From contig JARLIY010000045.1 in the NCBI GenBank assembly GCA_031291475.1, forward strand, positions 1 through 50,938: a stretch of 50,938 nucleotides of DNA, read 5' to 3'. The translations under genes were made by a program, and so were the position numbers. Each line of letters starts with the position of its first letter. The stretch's first letter is position 1. The notes beneath the pieces were generated by a model. It saw nothing but the letters and a program-made list of their open reading frames with translations. It did not search any database and was not told the origin of the DNA. This DNA comes from Xanthobacteraceae bacterium (GTDB taxonomy: Bacteria > Pseudomonadota > Alphaproteobacteria > Rhizobiales > Xanthobacteraceae). Of this stretch, positions 1-10,464 are shown in pieces.

Positions 1-1541
1 ATCTGGCGCAATTGTTCTTCGGCTGGGAGGGCGTGGGTCTCGCGAGCTATCTGCTCATCGGCTTCTGGTTCCACAAACCGGAAGCCAACGCGGCGGCGAT
101 CAAGGCCTTCCTCGTCAACCGCGTCGGCGATTTCGGCTTCGCGCTCGGCATTTTCGCCGTGTTCCTGCTGACCGGCTCGATCACGCTCGACACGATCTTC
201 GCCCAGGCGCCCAGTCTCGTCGGCAAGAGCTTTCATTTCCTGAGCTTCGACGTCGATGCGCTGACCTTAATCTGTCTCTTGTTGTTCATGGGCGCGATGG
301 GCAAGTCGGCGCAGTTCCTGCTGCACACCTGGTTGCCGGACGCGATGGAAGGACCGACCCCGGTCTCAGCCCTCATCCATGCCGCGACCATGGTGACCGC
401 CGGCGTGTTCATGGTGGCGCGGCTCTCGCCGCTGTTCGAGCTTGCGCCGAACGCCAAGGCCTTCGTCGTTTTCATCGGCGCCACGACCGCGATATTCGCA
501 GCCACGATCGGCCTCGTGCAGAACGACATTAAGCGCATCGTCGCTTATTCGACCTGCTCGCAGCTCGGCTACATGTTCGTCGCCATGGGGTCGGGCGCCT
601 ATTCGATCGGCATGTTCCACCTGTTCACCCATGCCTTCTTCAAGGCGCTTTTGTTCCTCGGCTCCGGCTCGGTGATCCTCGCCATGCATCACGAGCAGGA
701 CGTCCGCAAAATGGGCGGGCTGTGGCGGAAAATTCCGCTCACCTACGCGACCATGGTGATCGGCACGCTGGCGCTCACCGGATTTCCGCTCACCGCCGGC
801 TTTTTCTCCAAGGACGCGATCATCGAGGCCGACGACGTCGTCGCCGGCACCATGGCAAGCTACGGCTTCATTATGACGGTGGGCGCCGCGGCGCTGACCT
901 CGTTTTATTCCTGGCGGCTCATCTTCAAGACCTTCCACGGCGAGCCGCACGATCATCATCACTATGAGGGCGCGCACGAAAGCGCAAAGACGATGCTGGT
1001 GCCGCTGGTGATCCTCGCCATCGGATCGATCGCAGCCGGCTGGCCGGCGCTGCACCTGTTCACCGGCTCAGGCGCCGAGGAGTTCTTCCGCAACTCGCTG
1101 ATGTTCGCGCCGACCAACACGGTGCTCGAGGACATGGAGCATCTGCCGCTCACGATTACGCTCGCGCCGACGGCGATGATGATCGGCGGCTTCCTCGTGG
1201 CCTGGCAGTTCTACATCCGCCGGCCCGATATCCCCGCCGCGCTGGCGCGCGATCAGGGCGTGCTCTACCGCTTCCTGCTCAACGCCTGGTACTTCGACCG
1301 CATCTACGACTTCATCTTCGTGCGCCCGGCCATGTGGCTCGGCCGACTGTTCTGGAAGGGCGGCGACGGTTTCGTCATCGACGGCTTCGGCCCCGACGGC
1401 GTCTCCGCGCGCGTGCTCGACGTGACGCGCAACGTGGTGCGGCTGCAGACTGGCTATCTCTATCACTATGCCTTCGCCATGCTGATCGGCGTGGCCGCCG
1501 CCGTCACCTGGTTCATGTTCGCGGGAATAGGGGTGCATTGA
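1..1541 (+). CDS. nuoL: NADH-quinone oxidoreductase subunit L, 5' end cut by the window
   Basis: This is the proton-pumping antiporter-like subunit L of inner-membrane respiratory complex I. The reading frame is open from base 3 to the stop at 1539-1541, giving 512 residues; family members have roughly 690, so the N-terminal quarter lies outside the window. The TTG at base 12 is an internal leucine codon and not a start. Visible family motifs are [12 protein letters not shown] at the beginning, [13 protein letters not shown] (about 325-365) and the loop-helix segment [11 protein letters not shown] (about 517-550), which carries a lysine of the proton path. The C-terminal part is hydrophobic with a long polar stretch, as expected for the lateral helix and last membrane helix. 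The stop overlaps the nuoM start by one base (TGATG), so the genes are probably translationally coupled. Confidence 0.96.
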   Translation, partial: LAQLFFGWEGVGLASYLLIGFWFHKPEANAAAIKAFLVNRVGDFGFALGIFAVFLLTGSITLDTIFAQAPSLVGKSFHFLSFDVDALTLICLLLFMGAMGKSAQFLLHTWLPDAMEGPTPVSALIHAATMVTAGVFMVARLSPLFELAPNAKAFVVFIGATTAIFAATIGLVQNDIKRIVAYSTCSQLGYMFVAMGSGAYSIGMFHLFTHAFFKALLFLGSGSVILAMHHEQDVRKMGGLWRKIPLTYATMVIGTLALTGFPLTAGFFSKDAIIEADDVVAGTMASYGFIMTVGAAALTSFYSWRLIFKTFHGEPHDHHHYEGAHESAKTMLVPLVILAIGSIAAGWPALHLFTGSGAEEFFRNSLMFAPTNTVLEDMEHLPLTITLAPTAMMIGGFLVAWQFYIRRPDIPAALARDQGVLYRFLLNAWYFDRIYDFIFVRPAMWLGRLFWKGGDGFVIDGFGPDGVSARVLDVTRNVVRLQTGYLYHYAFAMLIGVAAAVTWFMFAGIGVH

Positions 1542-3046
1542 TGACGAGTTGGCCGATCCTCTCCGTCGTCACTTTCCTGCCGATCGCCGCCGCGCTGTTC
1601 ATCACCTTCCTGCGCGACGACGAAGCGGGGGCGCGCAATACGCGCTGGGTGGCGTTGTGGACGACGCTCATCACCTTTGCGATCTCGCTCATCCTGGTCT
1701 GGCGTTTCGATTTGGCCTCGGCCGATTTTCAGTTCCTAGAGAAGCGGCCGTGGCTCGGTGGCGCCATCACCTATGCCATGGGGGTCGACGGTATTTCGCT
1801 GCCGTTCGTGATCCTCACCACGGCGCTGATGCCGATCTCGATTCTGGCGAGCTGGACCGCGATCCAGACCCGGGTACGCGCTTACATGATTGCCTTCCTG
1901 GTGCTGGAAACGCTGATGGTCGGCACCTTCTGCGCGCTCGATCTGGTGCTGTTCTATGTATTCTTCGAGGGCGGCCTCATTCCGATGTTCCTGATCATCG
2001 GCGTCTGGGGCGGCCCGCGCCGCGTCTATGCGAGCTTCAAGTTCTTCCTCTATACGCTGCTCGGCTCGGTGCTGATGCTGCTTGCCATCATGGCGATGTA
2101 TTGGGAAGCGGGCACGACGGATATCCCCGCACTCCTGCATCACGCCTTCCCGCGAAGCTTGCAGACGTGGGCGTGGTTCGCCTTCCTCGCCTCGTTTGCC
2201 GTCAAGATGCCGATGTGGCCGGTCCACACCTGGCTGCCCGACGCCCATGTCGAAGCGCCGACCGCCGGCTCGGTGATCCTCGCGGCGATCCTCTTGAAGA
2301 TGGGCGGCTATGGCTTCCTGCGCTTCTCGCTGCCGATGTTCCCGCAAGCCTCCGTCGACCTCGCGCCGCTGATCTACGCGCTTTCCGTCGTCGCCATCAT
2401 CTACACCTCTCTGGTCGCCCTGATGCAGGAGGACGTGAAGAAGCTCATCGCCTATTCCTCGGTGGCGCATATGGGCTTCGTCACCATGGGGTTGTTCGCC
2501 ATGACCGCGCAGGGCGTCGCCGGCGGCATCTTCCAGATGATCTCCCACGGCATCGTCTCAGCCGCGCTCTTCCTGTGTGTCGGCGTGATCTACGACCGCA
2601 TGCATACGCGCGAGATCGCGGCTTACGGCGGGCTAGTCAACCGCATGCCGATCTATGCCTTCGCCTTCATGGTGTTCACGCTCGCCAATATCGGGCTGCC
2701 GGGCACTTCGGGCTTCATCGGCGAGTTTTTGACGCTGATCGGCACCTTCCGCGTCAACAATTGGGTGGCGACGCTGGCGACATTCGGCACCATCCTCTCC
2801 GCCGCTTACGCGCTGTGGCTCTACCGCAAAGTGATTTTCGGCAAGCTCACCAAGCCGAGCCTGTTGCACATCAAGGACATCGGTTGGCGGGAAATCGCCG
2901 TTCTGGCGCCGCTCGTGATCCTGACCATCGTATTCGGCATTTATCCGAAACCGGTGCTCGATATGTCGGCCGCGTCGGTGACGCAGCTGGTCGATAATTT
3001 CCAGCACGCAATCTCAAGCGTGCAATCTGCGGCGCTGGCGAGGTAA
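1541..3046 (+). CDS. nuoM: NADH-quinone oxidoreductase subunit M
   Basis: Subunit M is a second antiporter-like proton channel of complex I (501 residues, normal length). The start is ATG 1541, which overlaps the nuoL stop; the frame is open further upstream, but that part only shadows nuoL. The essential membrane glutamate is visible as FFEGGLIP (Glu143, equivalent to E. coli Glu144). It is followed by [20 protein letters not shown] and by [17 protein letters not shown], which supply the buried lysines and histidines of the channel. About 14 hydrophobic segments run through the whole length. It lies in the nuo operon four bases before nuoN. Confidence 0.96.
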   Translation: MTSWPILSVVTFLPIAAALFITFLRDDEAGARNTRWVALWTTLITFAISLILVWRFDLASADFQFLEKRPWLGGAITYAMGVDGISLPFVILTTALMPISILASWTAIQTRVRAYMIAFLVLETLMVGTFCALDLVLFYVFFEGGLIPMFLIIGVWGGPRRVYASFKFFLYTLLGSVLMLLAIMAMYWEAGTTDIPALLHHAFPRSLQTWAWFAFLASFAVKMPMWPVHTWLPDAHVEAPTAGSVILAAILLKMGGYGFLRFSLPMFPQASVDLAPLIYALSVVAIIYTSLVALMQEDVKKLIAYSSVAHMGFVTMGLFAMTAQGVAGGIFQMISHGIVSAALFLCVGVIYDRMHTREIAAYGGLVNRMPIYAFAFMVFTLANIGLPGTSGFIGEFLTLIGTFRVNNWVATLATFGTILSAAYALWLYRKVIFGKLTKPSLLHIKDIGWREIAVLAPLVILTIVFGIYPKPVLDMSAASVTQLVDNFQHAISSVQSAALAR

Positions 3047-3050
3047 GACG

Positions 3051-4487
3051 ATGTATCCGGCCCCGACCATGACAGGGCTTCTGCCGTTGCTGCCGGAGAT
3101 CGTGCTCGGCGTCGGCGCCATGGCGCTGTTGATGCTCGGCGTCTATCGCAGCGAGCGGGGCGTGCGCCTGGTCGACATTGCCTCGATCGTGCTGCTGATC
3201 ACCGCCGGGCTGATCGTGCTCGCGCTGCCTGCGGGCAAGCTTGCGACCTTCGGCGGCAGCTTTGTGGTCGATGACTTCGCGCGCTTCCTGAAAATCCTCG
3301 CCATCATCGGTTCCGCCGCCGCGATCCTGATGTCGATCGATTACGACAAGCGGGAGAAGCAGGAGCGTTTCGAATATTCGGTGCTGATCGTGCTCTCCAC
3401 GCTCGGCATGCTGATGCTGATCTCGGCCGCCGATCTCATCGCGCTTTATCTTGGCCTCGAATTGATGAGCCTGCCGCTTTACGTGGTCGCCGCCAGCCAT
3501 CGCTCGTCGCTGCGATCGACGGAAGCCGGGCTGAAATATTTCGTGCTCGGCGCCTTGTCGTCGGGAATGCTGCTGTATGGCGCGTCGCTGGTTTACGGCT
3601 TCACCGGCACAGTGAATTTTGCCGGGATCGCGCAATCGGCCGCGGATGCCGGCACTGGGTTGATCTTCGGCCTGGTCTTTCTGTTCGCCGGCTTCTGCTT
3701 CAAGGTGTCGGCCGTGCCGTTCCATATGTGGACGCCGGACGTCTATGAAGGCGCGCCGACTCCGGTGACGGCCTTCTTCGCCGCCGCGCCCAAGGTGGCG
3801 GGCATCGCCATGTTCGTGCGCGTTGCGGTGGCTGCTTTCCCCGGCATCACCGCGCAATGGCAGGAGATCGTGGCGTTCGTTTCCGTGGCCTCGATGCTGC
3901 TCGGTTCGTTCGCGGCGATTGGCCAGCGCAACATCAAGCGGCTGATGGCTTATTCGTCGATCGGCCATATGGGCTTCGCGCTCATCGGGCTCGCGGCGGG
4001 AACCTCGGAAGGCGTGCAGGGCGTGCTCGTCTATATGGCGATCTACGTCACCATGACGCTCGGCGTATTCGCCGTGATACTGTCGATGCGGCGAAGCGGC
4101 GGCATGGTCGAATCGATCGACCAGCTTGCCGGTCTCGCGCGCACTCATCCCGCGATGGCGTTCTTCCTGGCGATGCTGCTGTTCTCGATGGCCGGCGTGC
4201 CGCCGCTCGCCGGCTTCTTCGCCAAATTCTATGTCTTTCTCGCCGCGATCAAGGCCGGCCTCTACGTCCTCGCCGTCATCGGCGTCCTGGCGAGCGTCAT
4301 CGGCGCCTATTACTATCTGGCGATCGTCAAGATCATGTATTTCGACGAGCCGGCCGAGAATTTCTACAGCATGCCGGATGAACTTAAAGTGGTGCTCGGC
4401 GTCTGCGGGCTGTTCAACATTCTCTTCTTCGCTTATCCGGGGCCGCTGGTCGGCGTCGCCAGCGCCGCCGCCCTTTCGCTGTTCTGA
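3051..4487 (+). CDS. nuoN: NADH-quinone oxidoreductase subunit N
   Basis: Subunit N is the third antiporter-like subunit of complex I (478 residues, normal length), placed next to the quinone-site subunits. It is hydrophobic throughout. It carries the family segments [29 protein letters not shown] and [18 protein letters not shown], whose charged residues belong to the proton channel. The ATG at 3051 follows the nuoM stop by four bases. The stop overlaps the ATG of birA (TGATG), so the biotin ligase gene is read as a downstream member of the nuo operon, an arrangement known in other Hyphomicrobiales. Confidence 0.96.
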   Translation: MYPAPTMTGLLPLLPEIVLGVGAMALLMLGVYRSERGVRLVDIASIVLLITAGLIVLALPAGKLATFGGSFVVDDFARFLKILAIIGSAAAILMSIDYDKREKQERFEYSVLIVLSTLGMLMLISAADLIALYLGLELMSLPLYVVAASHRSSLRSTEAGLKYFVLGALSSGMLLYGASLVYGFTGTVNFAGIAQSAADAGTGLIFGLVFLFAGFCFKVSAVPFHMWTPDVYEGAPTPVTAFFAAAPKVAGIAMFVRVAVAAFPGITAQWQEIVAFVSVASMLLGSFAAIGQRNIKRLMAYSSIGHMGFALIGLAAGTSEGVQGVLVYMAIYVTMTLGVFAVILSMRRSGGMVESIDQLAGLARTHPAMAFFLAMLLFSMAGVPPLAGFFAKFYVFLAAIKAGLYVLAVIGVLASVIGAYYYLAIVKIMYFDEPAENFYSMPDELKVVLGVCGLFNILFFAYPGPLVGVASAAALSLF

Positions 4488-5356
4488 TGCAGCTCGATTC
4501 CAGCGCGGTCGCGGCGGGCGTGGGGCTTGTGGCGCTCGCGACGATCGGCTCGACCAACGAGGAAGCGTCCGCCCGCGCCCGCAACGGCGAACGCGGCCCG
4601 CTCTGGATCACCGCGCAGGCGCAAACCAAAGGCCGCGGTCGTCTCGGCCGTTCCTGGAACTCGCCGCCCGGCAATCTCTATGCAAGCCTCCTGCTGTCCG
4701 AACCCTCGCCGATCGAGCGCGCGCCTGAATTGGCGTTCGTCACCGCATTGGCGCTGCGCGATGCGATCGTCGCGCAAGCCCCGGCGTTGGCGCCGCAGCT
4801 CGGCTTCAAGTGGCCGAACGATCTATTGCTGGCAGGCGAGAAGTGCGCCGGGATTTTGATCGAGGGCGAGGTGTGGCCGGGCAAGACTGTGTCCGTCGTG
4901 ATTGGCATCGGCGTCAATTGCGCGCACCATCCGCCGATGGCCTCGGATCATGCGCTCGCCGCCGCGACGTCGGCACGCCAGCAAGCTGCGCCGTTCGGCG
5001 AAAACGCGGTGCTGTTTCCTGCGACCGACCTGCATGCGCACGGCGCCGAGGTGACGCCGGAGCAATTATTCACCTGCCTTTCGGCTACGATGTGCGTCCG
5101 AATCGCCCAATGGGATAGCGGCCGGGGCTTTACCGGCATTCTCGGCGACTGGATCACGTCGGCCCGCGGCCTTGGCGAGGACATCCGCGTTCGCCAGGGC
5201 GGCAGTGACAAGACCGGCCGCTTCGGCGGCCTCGATCAAATGGGCCGCCTGGTGCTGGAACATCCCGGCGGAGGCGTCGAGAAAATATCGGCCGGCGACG
5301 TGTTTCCGTTCGGGCTGCGTCGCGGCCGGATGATGCCGAGCCGGCGGGTGAAGTGA
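4487..5356 (+). CDS. birA: Biotin--[acetyl-CoA-carboxylase] ligase, class I (no DNA-binding domain)
   Basis: The enzyme activates biotin with ATP and attaches it to the lysine of biotin carboxyl carrier proteins in the cytoplasm. Its 289 residues begin directly with the catalytic domain. The biotinoyl-AMP loop GRGRLGR is at 49-55, followed by SWNSPPGNLYAS. The active-site lysine motif KWPND is at 108-112, followed by KCAGILIEGE, and a C-terminal SH3-like part ends the protein. There is no N-terminal helix-turn-helix, so it should not act as a repressor, unlike E. coli BirA. It is joined to nuoN by a TGATG overlap and to the RNase J gene by another, so the three are likely co-translated. Confidence 0.93.
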   Translation: MQLDSSAVAAGVGLVALATIGSTNEEASARARNGERGPLWITAQAQTKGRGRLGRSWNSPPGNLYASLLLSEPSPIERAPELAFVTALALRDAIVAQAPALAPQLGFKWPNDLLLAGEKCAGILIEGEVWPGKTVSVVIGIGVNCAHHPPMASDHALAAATSARQQAAPFGENAVLFPATDLHAHGAEVTPEQLFTCLSATMCVRIAQWDSGRGFTGILGDWITSARGLGEDIRVRQGGSDKTGRFGGLDQMGRLVLEHPGGGVEKISAGDVFPFGLRRGRMMPSRRVK

Positions 5357-7023
5357 TGGCCCAAAGCGAGCTCTTGTTCGCGCCACTCGGCGGCATCGGC
5401 GAGATCGGGATGAACCTCTCGATCTACGGCTTCGGCGACGGCCGGCGGCGGCAGTGGCTGATTGTCGATTGCGGCGTGTCCTTTGCCGCCGAGGAGCATC
5501 TGCCCGGCGTCGACCTCATATTGCCGGACATTCGCTTCCTCATCGAAGAGCGGCGCAACATCGTCGGCCTGGTGCTCACCCACGCCCACGAGGACCACAT
5601 AGGCGCGCTTATCGATCTGTGGCCGCGCCTCAACGTGCCGCTTTACGCTACGCCGTTCGCGGCGGCATTGTTCGAGGCTCGCCGCTCGTCCGAACCCGGC
5701 GCGCCGAAAATCCCTGTCAACGTCGTGCCGCTTGGCGGCCGCGTCACGCTCGGCCCGTTCGCCATCGACTTCATCAACGTCGCGCATTCGATACCGGAAT
5801 CGAATGCACTCGCGATCCGCACGCCGCTCGGCATCGTGCTGCATACCGGCGACTGGAAGATCGATCCCACCCCGCTCGTCGGCGTGCCGACCGACCAGAA
5901 AAGGCTCACCGCGCTCGGCGACGAAGGGGTTTTGGCGCTCATCGGCGATTCCACCAACGCGGTCCGCGAAGGCCGCTCGCCATCGGAAGCCGACGTGGCG
6001 AAGACGATTGCCGACCTGATCCGCACCGCGCCGGCGCGCGTCGCGGTGACGACATTCGCCTCCCATGTCGGGCGCATCCGCGCGGTGGCCGACGCCGCGC
6101 GTCTCGCCGAACGCAAAGTCGTGTTGGTTGGTCGCGCCATGGAGCGTGTCGTGCAGGTTGCACGCGAGACCGGCTATCTTAACGGCGTGCAGGATTTCCG
6201 TACGGCGGAAAGCTACGGCTATTTGCCGCCGGACAAGGTGCTGGCGCTGTGCACTGGCAGTCAGGGCGAGTCGCGCGCCGCGCTGGCGCGCATCGCCGAA
6301 GACGAGCACCCGGAGGTCACGCTGACGCGCGGCGACCGCGTCATCTTTTCCTCGCGCACCATTCCGGGCAACGAGAAGGCCGTCTCCCGCGTCATCAACG
6401 GCTTGGTGGGGCAAGGCATCGAGGTCATCACCGACAGGAGCCACCTCGTTCACGTTTCCGGCCATCCCCGGCGTGCCGAACTTCTCGACATGATGGGCTG
6501 GGTCAGACCGAGGATCCTCATCCCGGCGCACGGCGAAGCGTTGCATCTGGCTGAACATGCCAAGCTCGCCCGCGGCGCCGGTATCCCGCAAGTGCTGCTC
6601 TGCCGCAACGGTGACCTCGTTCGTCTGGCGCCGGGGCCGGCGGAAATCATCGACGAAGTCCCCGCCGGCCGCGTCTACAAGGACGGTGCGCTGTTGATTG
6701 ACGCCGCGGCGCCGACCGTAGCCGCCCGCCGCCGCTTAAGCTTCGCGGGGATTGTCAGCGTCGCGCTGGCGCTGAGCGACGACGGCGCGCTGGTCGCTGA
6801 CCCGGACGTCGAGCTGATCGGCATTCCCGAAACCGATGCGGTTGGCCGGCCGATGCATGACATCGCCCGCGAGGCGGCCGAGGAGGCATTCGCAACGCTG
6901 CCGAAGCCGCGCCGGCGCGATCCCGACGAGGTCGCCGAGGCGGTGCGGCGCGCGGTGCGCGGCGCCATCGCCCAGCACTGGAACAAGAAACCGATCTGCT
7001 ACGTCCACGTGCTGACGGTATAG
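5356..7023 (+). CDS. rnj: Ribonuclease J (metallo-beta-lactamase/beta-CASP nuclease)
   Basis: RNase J is a zinc-dependent endo- and 5'-3' exoribonuclease for mRNA turnover and rRNA maturation. The protein has 555 residues from ATG 5356; a GTG three bases earlier is an alternative start. The metal site HAHEDH is at 76-81, and a second lactamase motif HTGDWKID lies near 160. The beta-CASP part follows (GDSTNA, then CTGSQGE and SGHPRR), with a C-terminal dimerisation region. Alphaproteobacteria such as Sinorhizobium use RNase J, so this is probably a main mRNA decay enzyme. The ATG overlaps the birA stop. The gene ends five bases from the convergent livM-like gene, leaving no room for a separate terminator. 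Confidence 0.93.
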   Translation: MAQSELLFAPLGGIGEIGMNLSIYGFGDGRRRQWLIVDCGVSFAAEEHLPGVDLILPDIRFLIEERRNIVGLVLTHAHEDHIGALIDLWPRLNVPLYATPFAAALFEARRSSEPGAPKIPVNVVPLGGRVTLGPFAIDFINVAHSIPESNALAIRTPLGIVLHTGDWKIDPTPLVGVPTDQKRLTALGDEGVLALIGDSTNAVREGRSPSEADVAKTIADLIRTAPARVAVTTFASHVGRIRAVADAARLAERKVVLVGRAMERVVQVARETGYLNGVQDFRTAESYGYLPPDKVLALCTGSQGESRAALARIAEDEHPEVTLTRGDRVIFSSRTIPGNEKAVSRVINGLVGQGIEVITDRSHLVHVSGHPRRAELLDMMGWVRPRILIPAHGEALHLAEHAKLARGAGIPQVLLCRNGDLVRLAPGPAEIIDEVPAGRVYKDGALLIDAAAPTVAARRRLSFAGIVSVALALSDDGALVADPDVELIGIPETDAVGRPMHDIAREAAEEAFATLPKPRRRDPDEVAEAVRRAVRGAIAQHWNKKPICYVHVLTV

Positions 7024-7028
7024 TGCGC

Positions 7029-8081
7029 TTACGGTCCGGGCTGCGGACTGAGAACCACGTCCTTCGCATCCTTCGACGGTATCGGCGCCAAACGCCGGCC
7101 GACCGGGAAAAGCTGAACGTCGTAACGCTGGACGACCCAGCCCCAAATCCCCGACGGCGCCTTGAGCATGACCGCGATGGCGATGAGGCCGAGCAGGATC
7201 AGATAATACGTGCCGTAATCGGCCAACAATTCGCGCAGGATGATAAAGACCAGCATCCCGACGAACGGTCCCTCCAGCGTGCCGATGCCGCCGATCACCA
7301 CCATGAAGATGACCACCACGGTCCAGTCGTTGATACTGAACCCGGCTTCAGGAGAGATGCGGAGCTTTTGCAGGAAGATCAGCCCGCCGATCAGCCCGGT
7401 GCAAGCGGCGGTGACGATATAAATGATGAATTTGGTGCGGAAGGTGTTGACGCCGAGGCTCGCCGATGCCGGCTCGGAATCGCGGATCGCGGTGAGCGCA
7501 AGACCGTGGCGCGAACGCAGCAGCAGGTAGACGATGGCGAAAACCAGCGCCGAGCACGCGAGCGTCATCAGATACAGCATCGTGTCGCGGCCCGCCCGGT
7601 CGGGCGATATTTGGCGCAGGATCGCCGGCGTCAGCGACAGGCCCGAACCCGCGCCGAGTACCGCGATGAGGCTCGCCGACAAGGCGAAGACTTCCGAGAC
7701 TACCCAGGTGCCGATGGCAAAATATGCGCCACGCAGGCGAAACACCGCGAACGAGACCGGTATCGCCATCAGCCCGGCGAATGGGCCGGCGAGCAGCAGC
7801 GCCCAATAAACATTCATGTTCAGCGGCCCGGTCATATAGAAAAGCGCGTAGCCGCCAAGGCCGACATAGGCCTGCTGGCCGACCGACACGAGCCCGGCAT
7901 AACCGGCGAGCAAATTCCAGAGTTGCGCCAAAGCTAGGAAATAGGCCATTTCGCCGACCAGGCGCATGTCGCCCGGGTCGCTCCACCACGGCATCGCGAT
8001 CAGCGCCGCCACCAACGGCAGCGCGCAAATGGCGAAGATGCGGCTCGCTTTCGTTCCACGCTCGACCCGAACGGACTCCAT
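7029..8081 (-). CDS. livM: Branched-chain amino acid-type ABC transporter permease (LivM family)
   Basis: This is an inner-membrane permease of a HAAT-family importer (350 residues). It has about nine hydrophobic segments and the family regions GYAGLVSVGQQAYVGLGGYA and GGIGTLEGPFVGM, the latter near the coupling loop. It begins one base after the livH stop (TGA-G-ATG) and is the last gene of a five-gene minus-strand operon. The C-terminal tail of about 30 residues is polar and proline-rich. The real substrate cannot be read from the sequence. Members of this family import amino acids, urea, amides or aromatic acids. Confidence 0.88.
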   Translation of the reverse strand: MESVRVERGTKASRIFAICALPLVAALIAMPWWSDPGDMRLVGEMAYFLALAQLWNLLAGYAGLVSVGQQAYVGLGGYALFYMTGPLNMNVYWALLLAGPFAGLMAIPVSFAVFRLRGAYFAIGTWVVSEVFALSASLIAVLGAGSGLSLTPAILRQISPDRAGRDTMLYLMTLACSALVFAIVYLLLRSRHGLALTAIRDSEPASASLGVNTFRTKFIIYIVTAACTGLIGGLIFLQKLRISPEAGFSINDWTVVVIFMVVIGGIGTLEGPFVGMLVFIILRELLADYGTYYLILLGLIAIAVMLKAPSGIWGWVVQRYDVQLFPVGRRLAPIPSKDAKDVVLSPQPGP

Positions 8082-8082
8082 C

Positions 8083-8949
8083 TCAGTCCCTCGTCCGCGG
8101 AAACAGCCCGCTCGGGCGCACGATCAGGATCGCGAGAAAGGCGAGGTGTCCGGCAAGAATTTGCCAGGTCGGATCCACAGCCGCGCCGATTGCCTGGGCG
8201 ACGCCGAGAACCATGCCGCCGATCAGGGTGCCCCACATGCTGCCAAGCCCCCCGATGATCACAGCTTCGAAAGCCAGGATCAGCCGGATCGGTCCCGCCG
8301 AAGGCGCAAAGATCGTGCGGATGCCGAACAGGACGCCGGCGATCGCGGTGAAGATCATCGCAATCCCCAGCGCCAGCGCATAAAGCTTGCGGTTGTCGAT
8401 GCCCATCAGCTCGGCGGTGTCGGAATCGTCGGAGACGGCGCGAAACGCGCGGCCGAGCCGCGTGCGGTAAAACAACAGCTGGAGGCTCGCGATGGCAAAC
8501 AACGCGACCGCGAATACCACGAGCGGATAGACCCCGATAGACAGCCCGCCGGGAAGCCGCAGACTAGCCGTCTCGATCGCTCCTTCCTGCAGCCGATGAT
8601 CGTAGGCGCCGAAACCCTGCAACAATCCGTTCTGGATGATGATCGAAATGCCGAAGGTGACGAGGAGCGGCGGCAAAAGTCCGCCGCTGAGTGTCTGATT
8701 CAACAGTCCGCGCTGCAACGTATAGCCGAGCGCGAACATCACCGGCACGACGATGACGAGACTTAAGAACGGATCGAGGCCGGTGTACCAGGTGGCGACC
8801 ATCCCCACATAGGCCGCGAGCACGATGAGGTCGCCGTGGGCAATGTTGACGAGGCGCATGATGCCGAACGACATCGATAGCCCGATGGCGAAAAGAGCAT
8901 AGAATCCGCCGAGCAAGCCGCCCTGAATGAGAATATTGATCCAGTTCAT
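8083..8949 (-). CDS. livH: Branched-chain amino acid-type ABC transporter permease (LivH family)
   Basis: This is the partner permease of LivM (288 residues, normal length). I chose the ATG at 8949 because the protein then begins MNWINILIQGGLLGG, the typical LivH start; upstream codons in this frame overlap livF and look non-coding. The segments SFGIMRLVNIAHGDL near the N-terminus and GGLGSMWGTLIGG toward the C-terminus are family hallmarks. The gene starts five bases after livF stops and ends one base before livM starts, so the operon is tightly packed. Confidence 0.9.
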   Translation of the reverse strand: MNWINILIQGGLLGGFYALFAIGLSMSFGIMRLVNIAHGDLIVLAAYVGMVATWYTGLDPFLSLVIVVPVMFALGYTLQRGLLNQTLSGGLLPPLLVTFGISIIIQNGLLQGFGAYDHRLQEGAIETASLRLPGGLSIGVYPLVVFAVALFAIASLQLLFYRTRLGRAFRAVSDDSDTAELMGIDNRKLYALALGIAMIFTAIAGVLFGIRTIFAPSAGPIRLILAFEAVIIGGLGSMWGTLIGGMVLGVAQAIGAAVDPTWQILAGHLAFLAILIVRPSGLFPRTRD

Positions 8950-8954
8950 CCGGC

Positions 8955-9649
8955 TTACACTCCGAAATAAGCCGCGGTAATCGCCGCGCGGTCGAAATCC
9001 TTGACCGGCGCGGTCAGCGCCAGATGGCCTTCCTGGAAACAAAAGAAGCGCGCCGACGCATCGAGCGCCCGGTTGATGTCCTGCTCGACCAGCACCACCG
9101 TCGTACCCTCGGCAATGACGGCGCCAAGGCATTGGTAAATGTCCCGAATGACGACGGGAGCCAGCCCGAGCGACAGCTCATCGCAGAGCAGAAGCCGCGG
9201 ATTGGACATCAGGCCGCGGCCGACGGCCGCCATTTGCTGTTGGCCGCCGGACAGCGAGGGTGCCGGCAAATGACGCAGATCGTACAGCCGCGGAAACAGC
9301 TCGTAGACGCGTTTGAGATTCCAGTAGCCGGTGCGCTCGCTATGCGTGCCAAGGAGCAGATTCTCCTCCACTGAAAGACTCGGAAACAGCCGCCGCCCTT
9401 CTGGGACCATGGCGATGCCCAGCCGCACGATTTCGTGCGGCGTCTTGTTGCCGATCGGCTGGCCGTCGAACACGACCATTTCCGGCGCACTCTCGATGGC
9501 GCCGGCGACCGCGCGCAAAAACGTGGTCTTGCCCGCGCCGTTGGCGCCGATGATAGCCACCGTCTCGCCCTGTTCCACGGTGACGTTGATATCGAATAAC
9601 GCCTGGAAATCGCCGTAGAAGGCCGAGAGGTTCTGCGTGCGCAGCAGCG

Positions 9650-9653
<4 letters not shown>
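8955..9653 (-). CDS. livF: ABC transporter ATP-binding protein (LivF family)
   Basis: This is one of two nucleotide-binding subunits of the importer (232 residues). It shows Walker A GANGAGKTT at 36-44, a signature SLSGGQQQMAAVGR, and Walker B LLLCDELSLGLAP. In the Walker B region the usual DEPS is DELS, a small deviation. The ATG at 9653 overlaps the livG stop by four bases (ATGA). Upstream codons of the open frame fall inside livG and are not part of the protein. Confidence 0.9.
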
Positions 9654-10375
<722 letters not shown>

Positions 10376-10394
10376 GAAAAGCTTTTACCGGCGA

Positions 10395-10418
10395 CCGCCG
10401 CACCTTTAAGTGCGGCGG
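10395..10418 (-). promoter_or_regulatory. Hairpin between binding-protein gene and livG
   Basis: A perfect nine-base inverted repeat (CCGCCGCAC and GTGCGGCGG) encloses a six-base loop. It lies in the 89-base gap between the solute-binding protein gene and livG. It has no strong T-tract on the minus strand. It therefore fits better as an mRNA-stabilising or partially attenuating structure, which would give more binding protein than permease, than as a full terminator. Confidence 0.55.
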
Positions 10419-10464
10419 CCGTAGTTCGTATTCACCTGTGACGTATACGTCGCCCGCAACCGTA

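Noticed and set aside
7023..7937. A 304-codon plus-strand frame after the RNase J gene
   Set aside because: Lies entirely antisense to the permease gene, which has clear LivM motifs.
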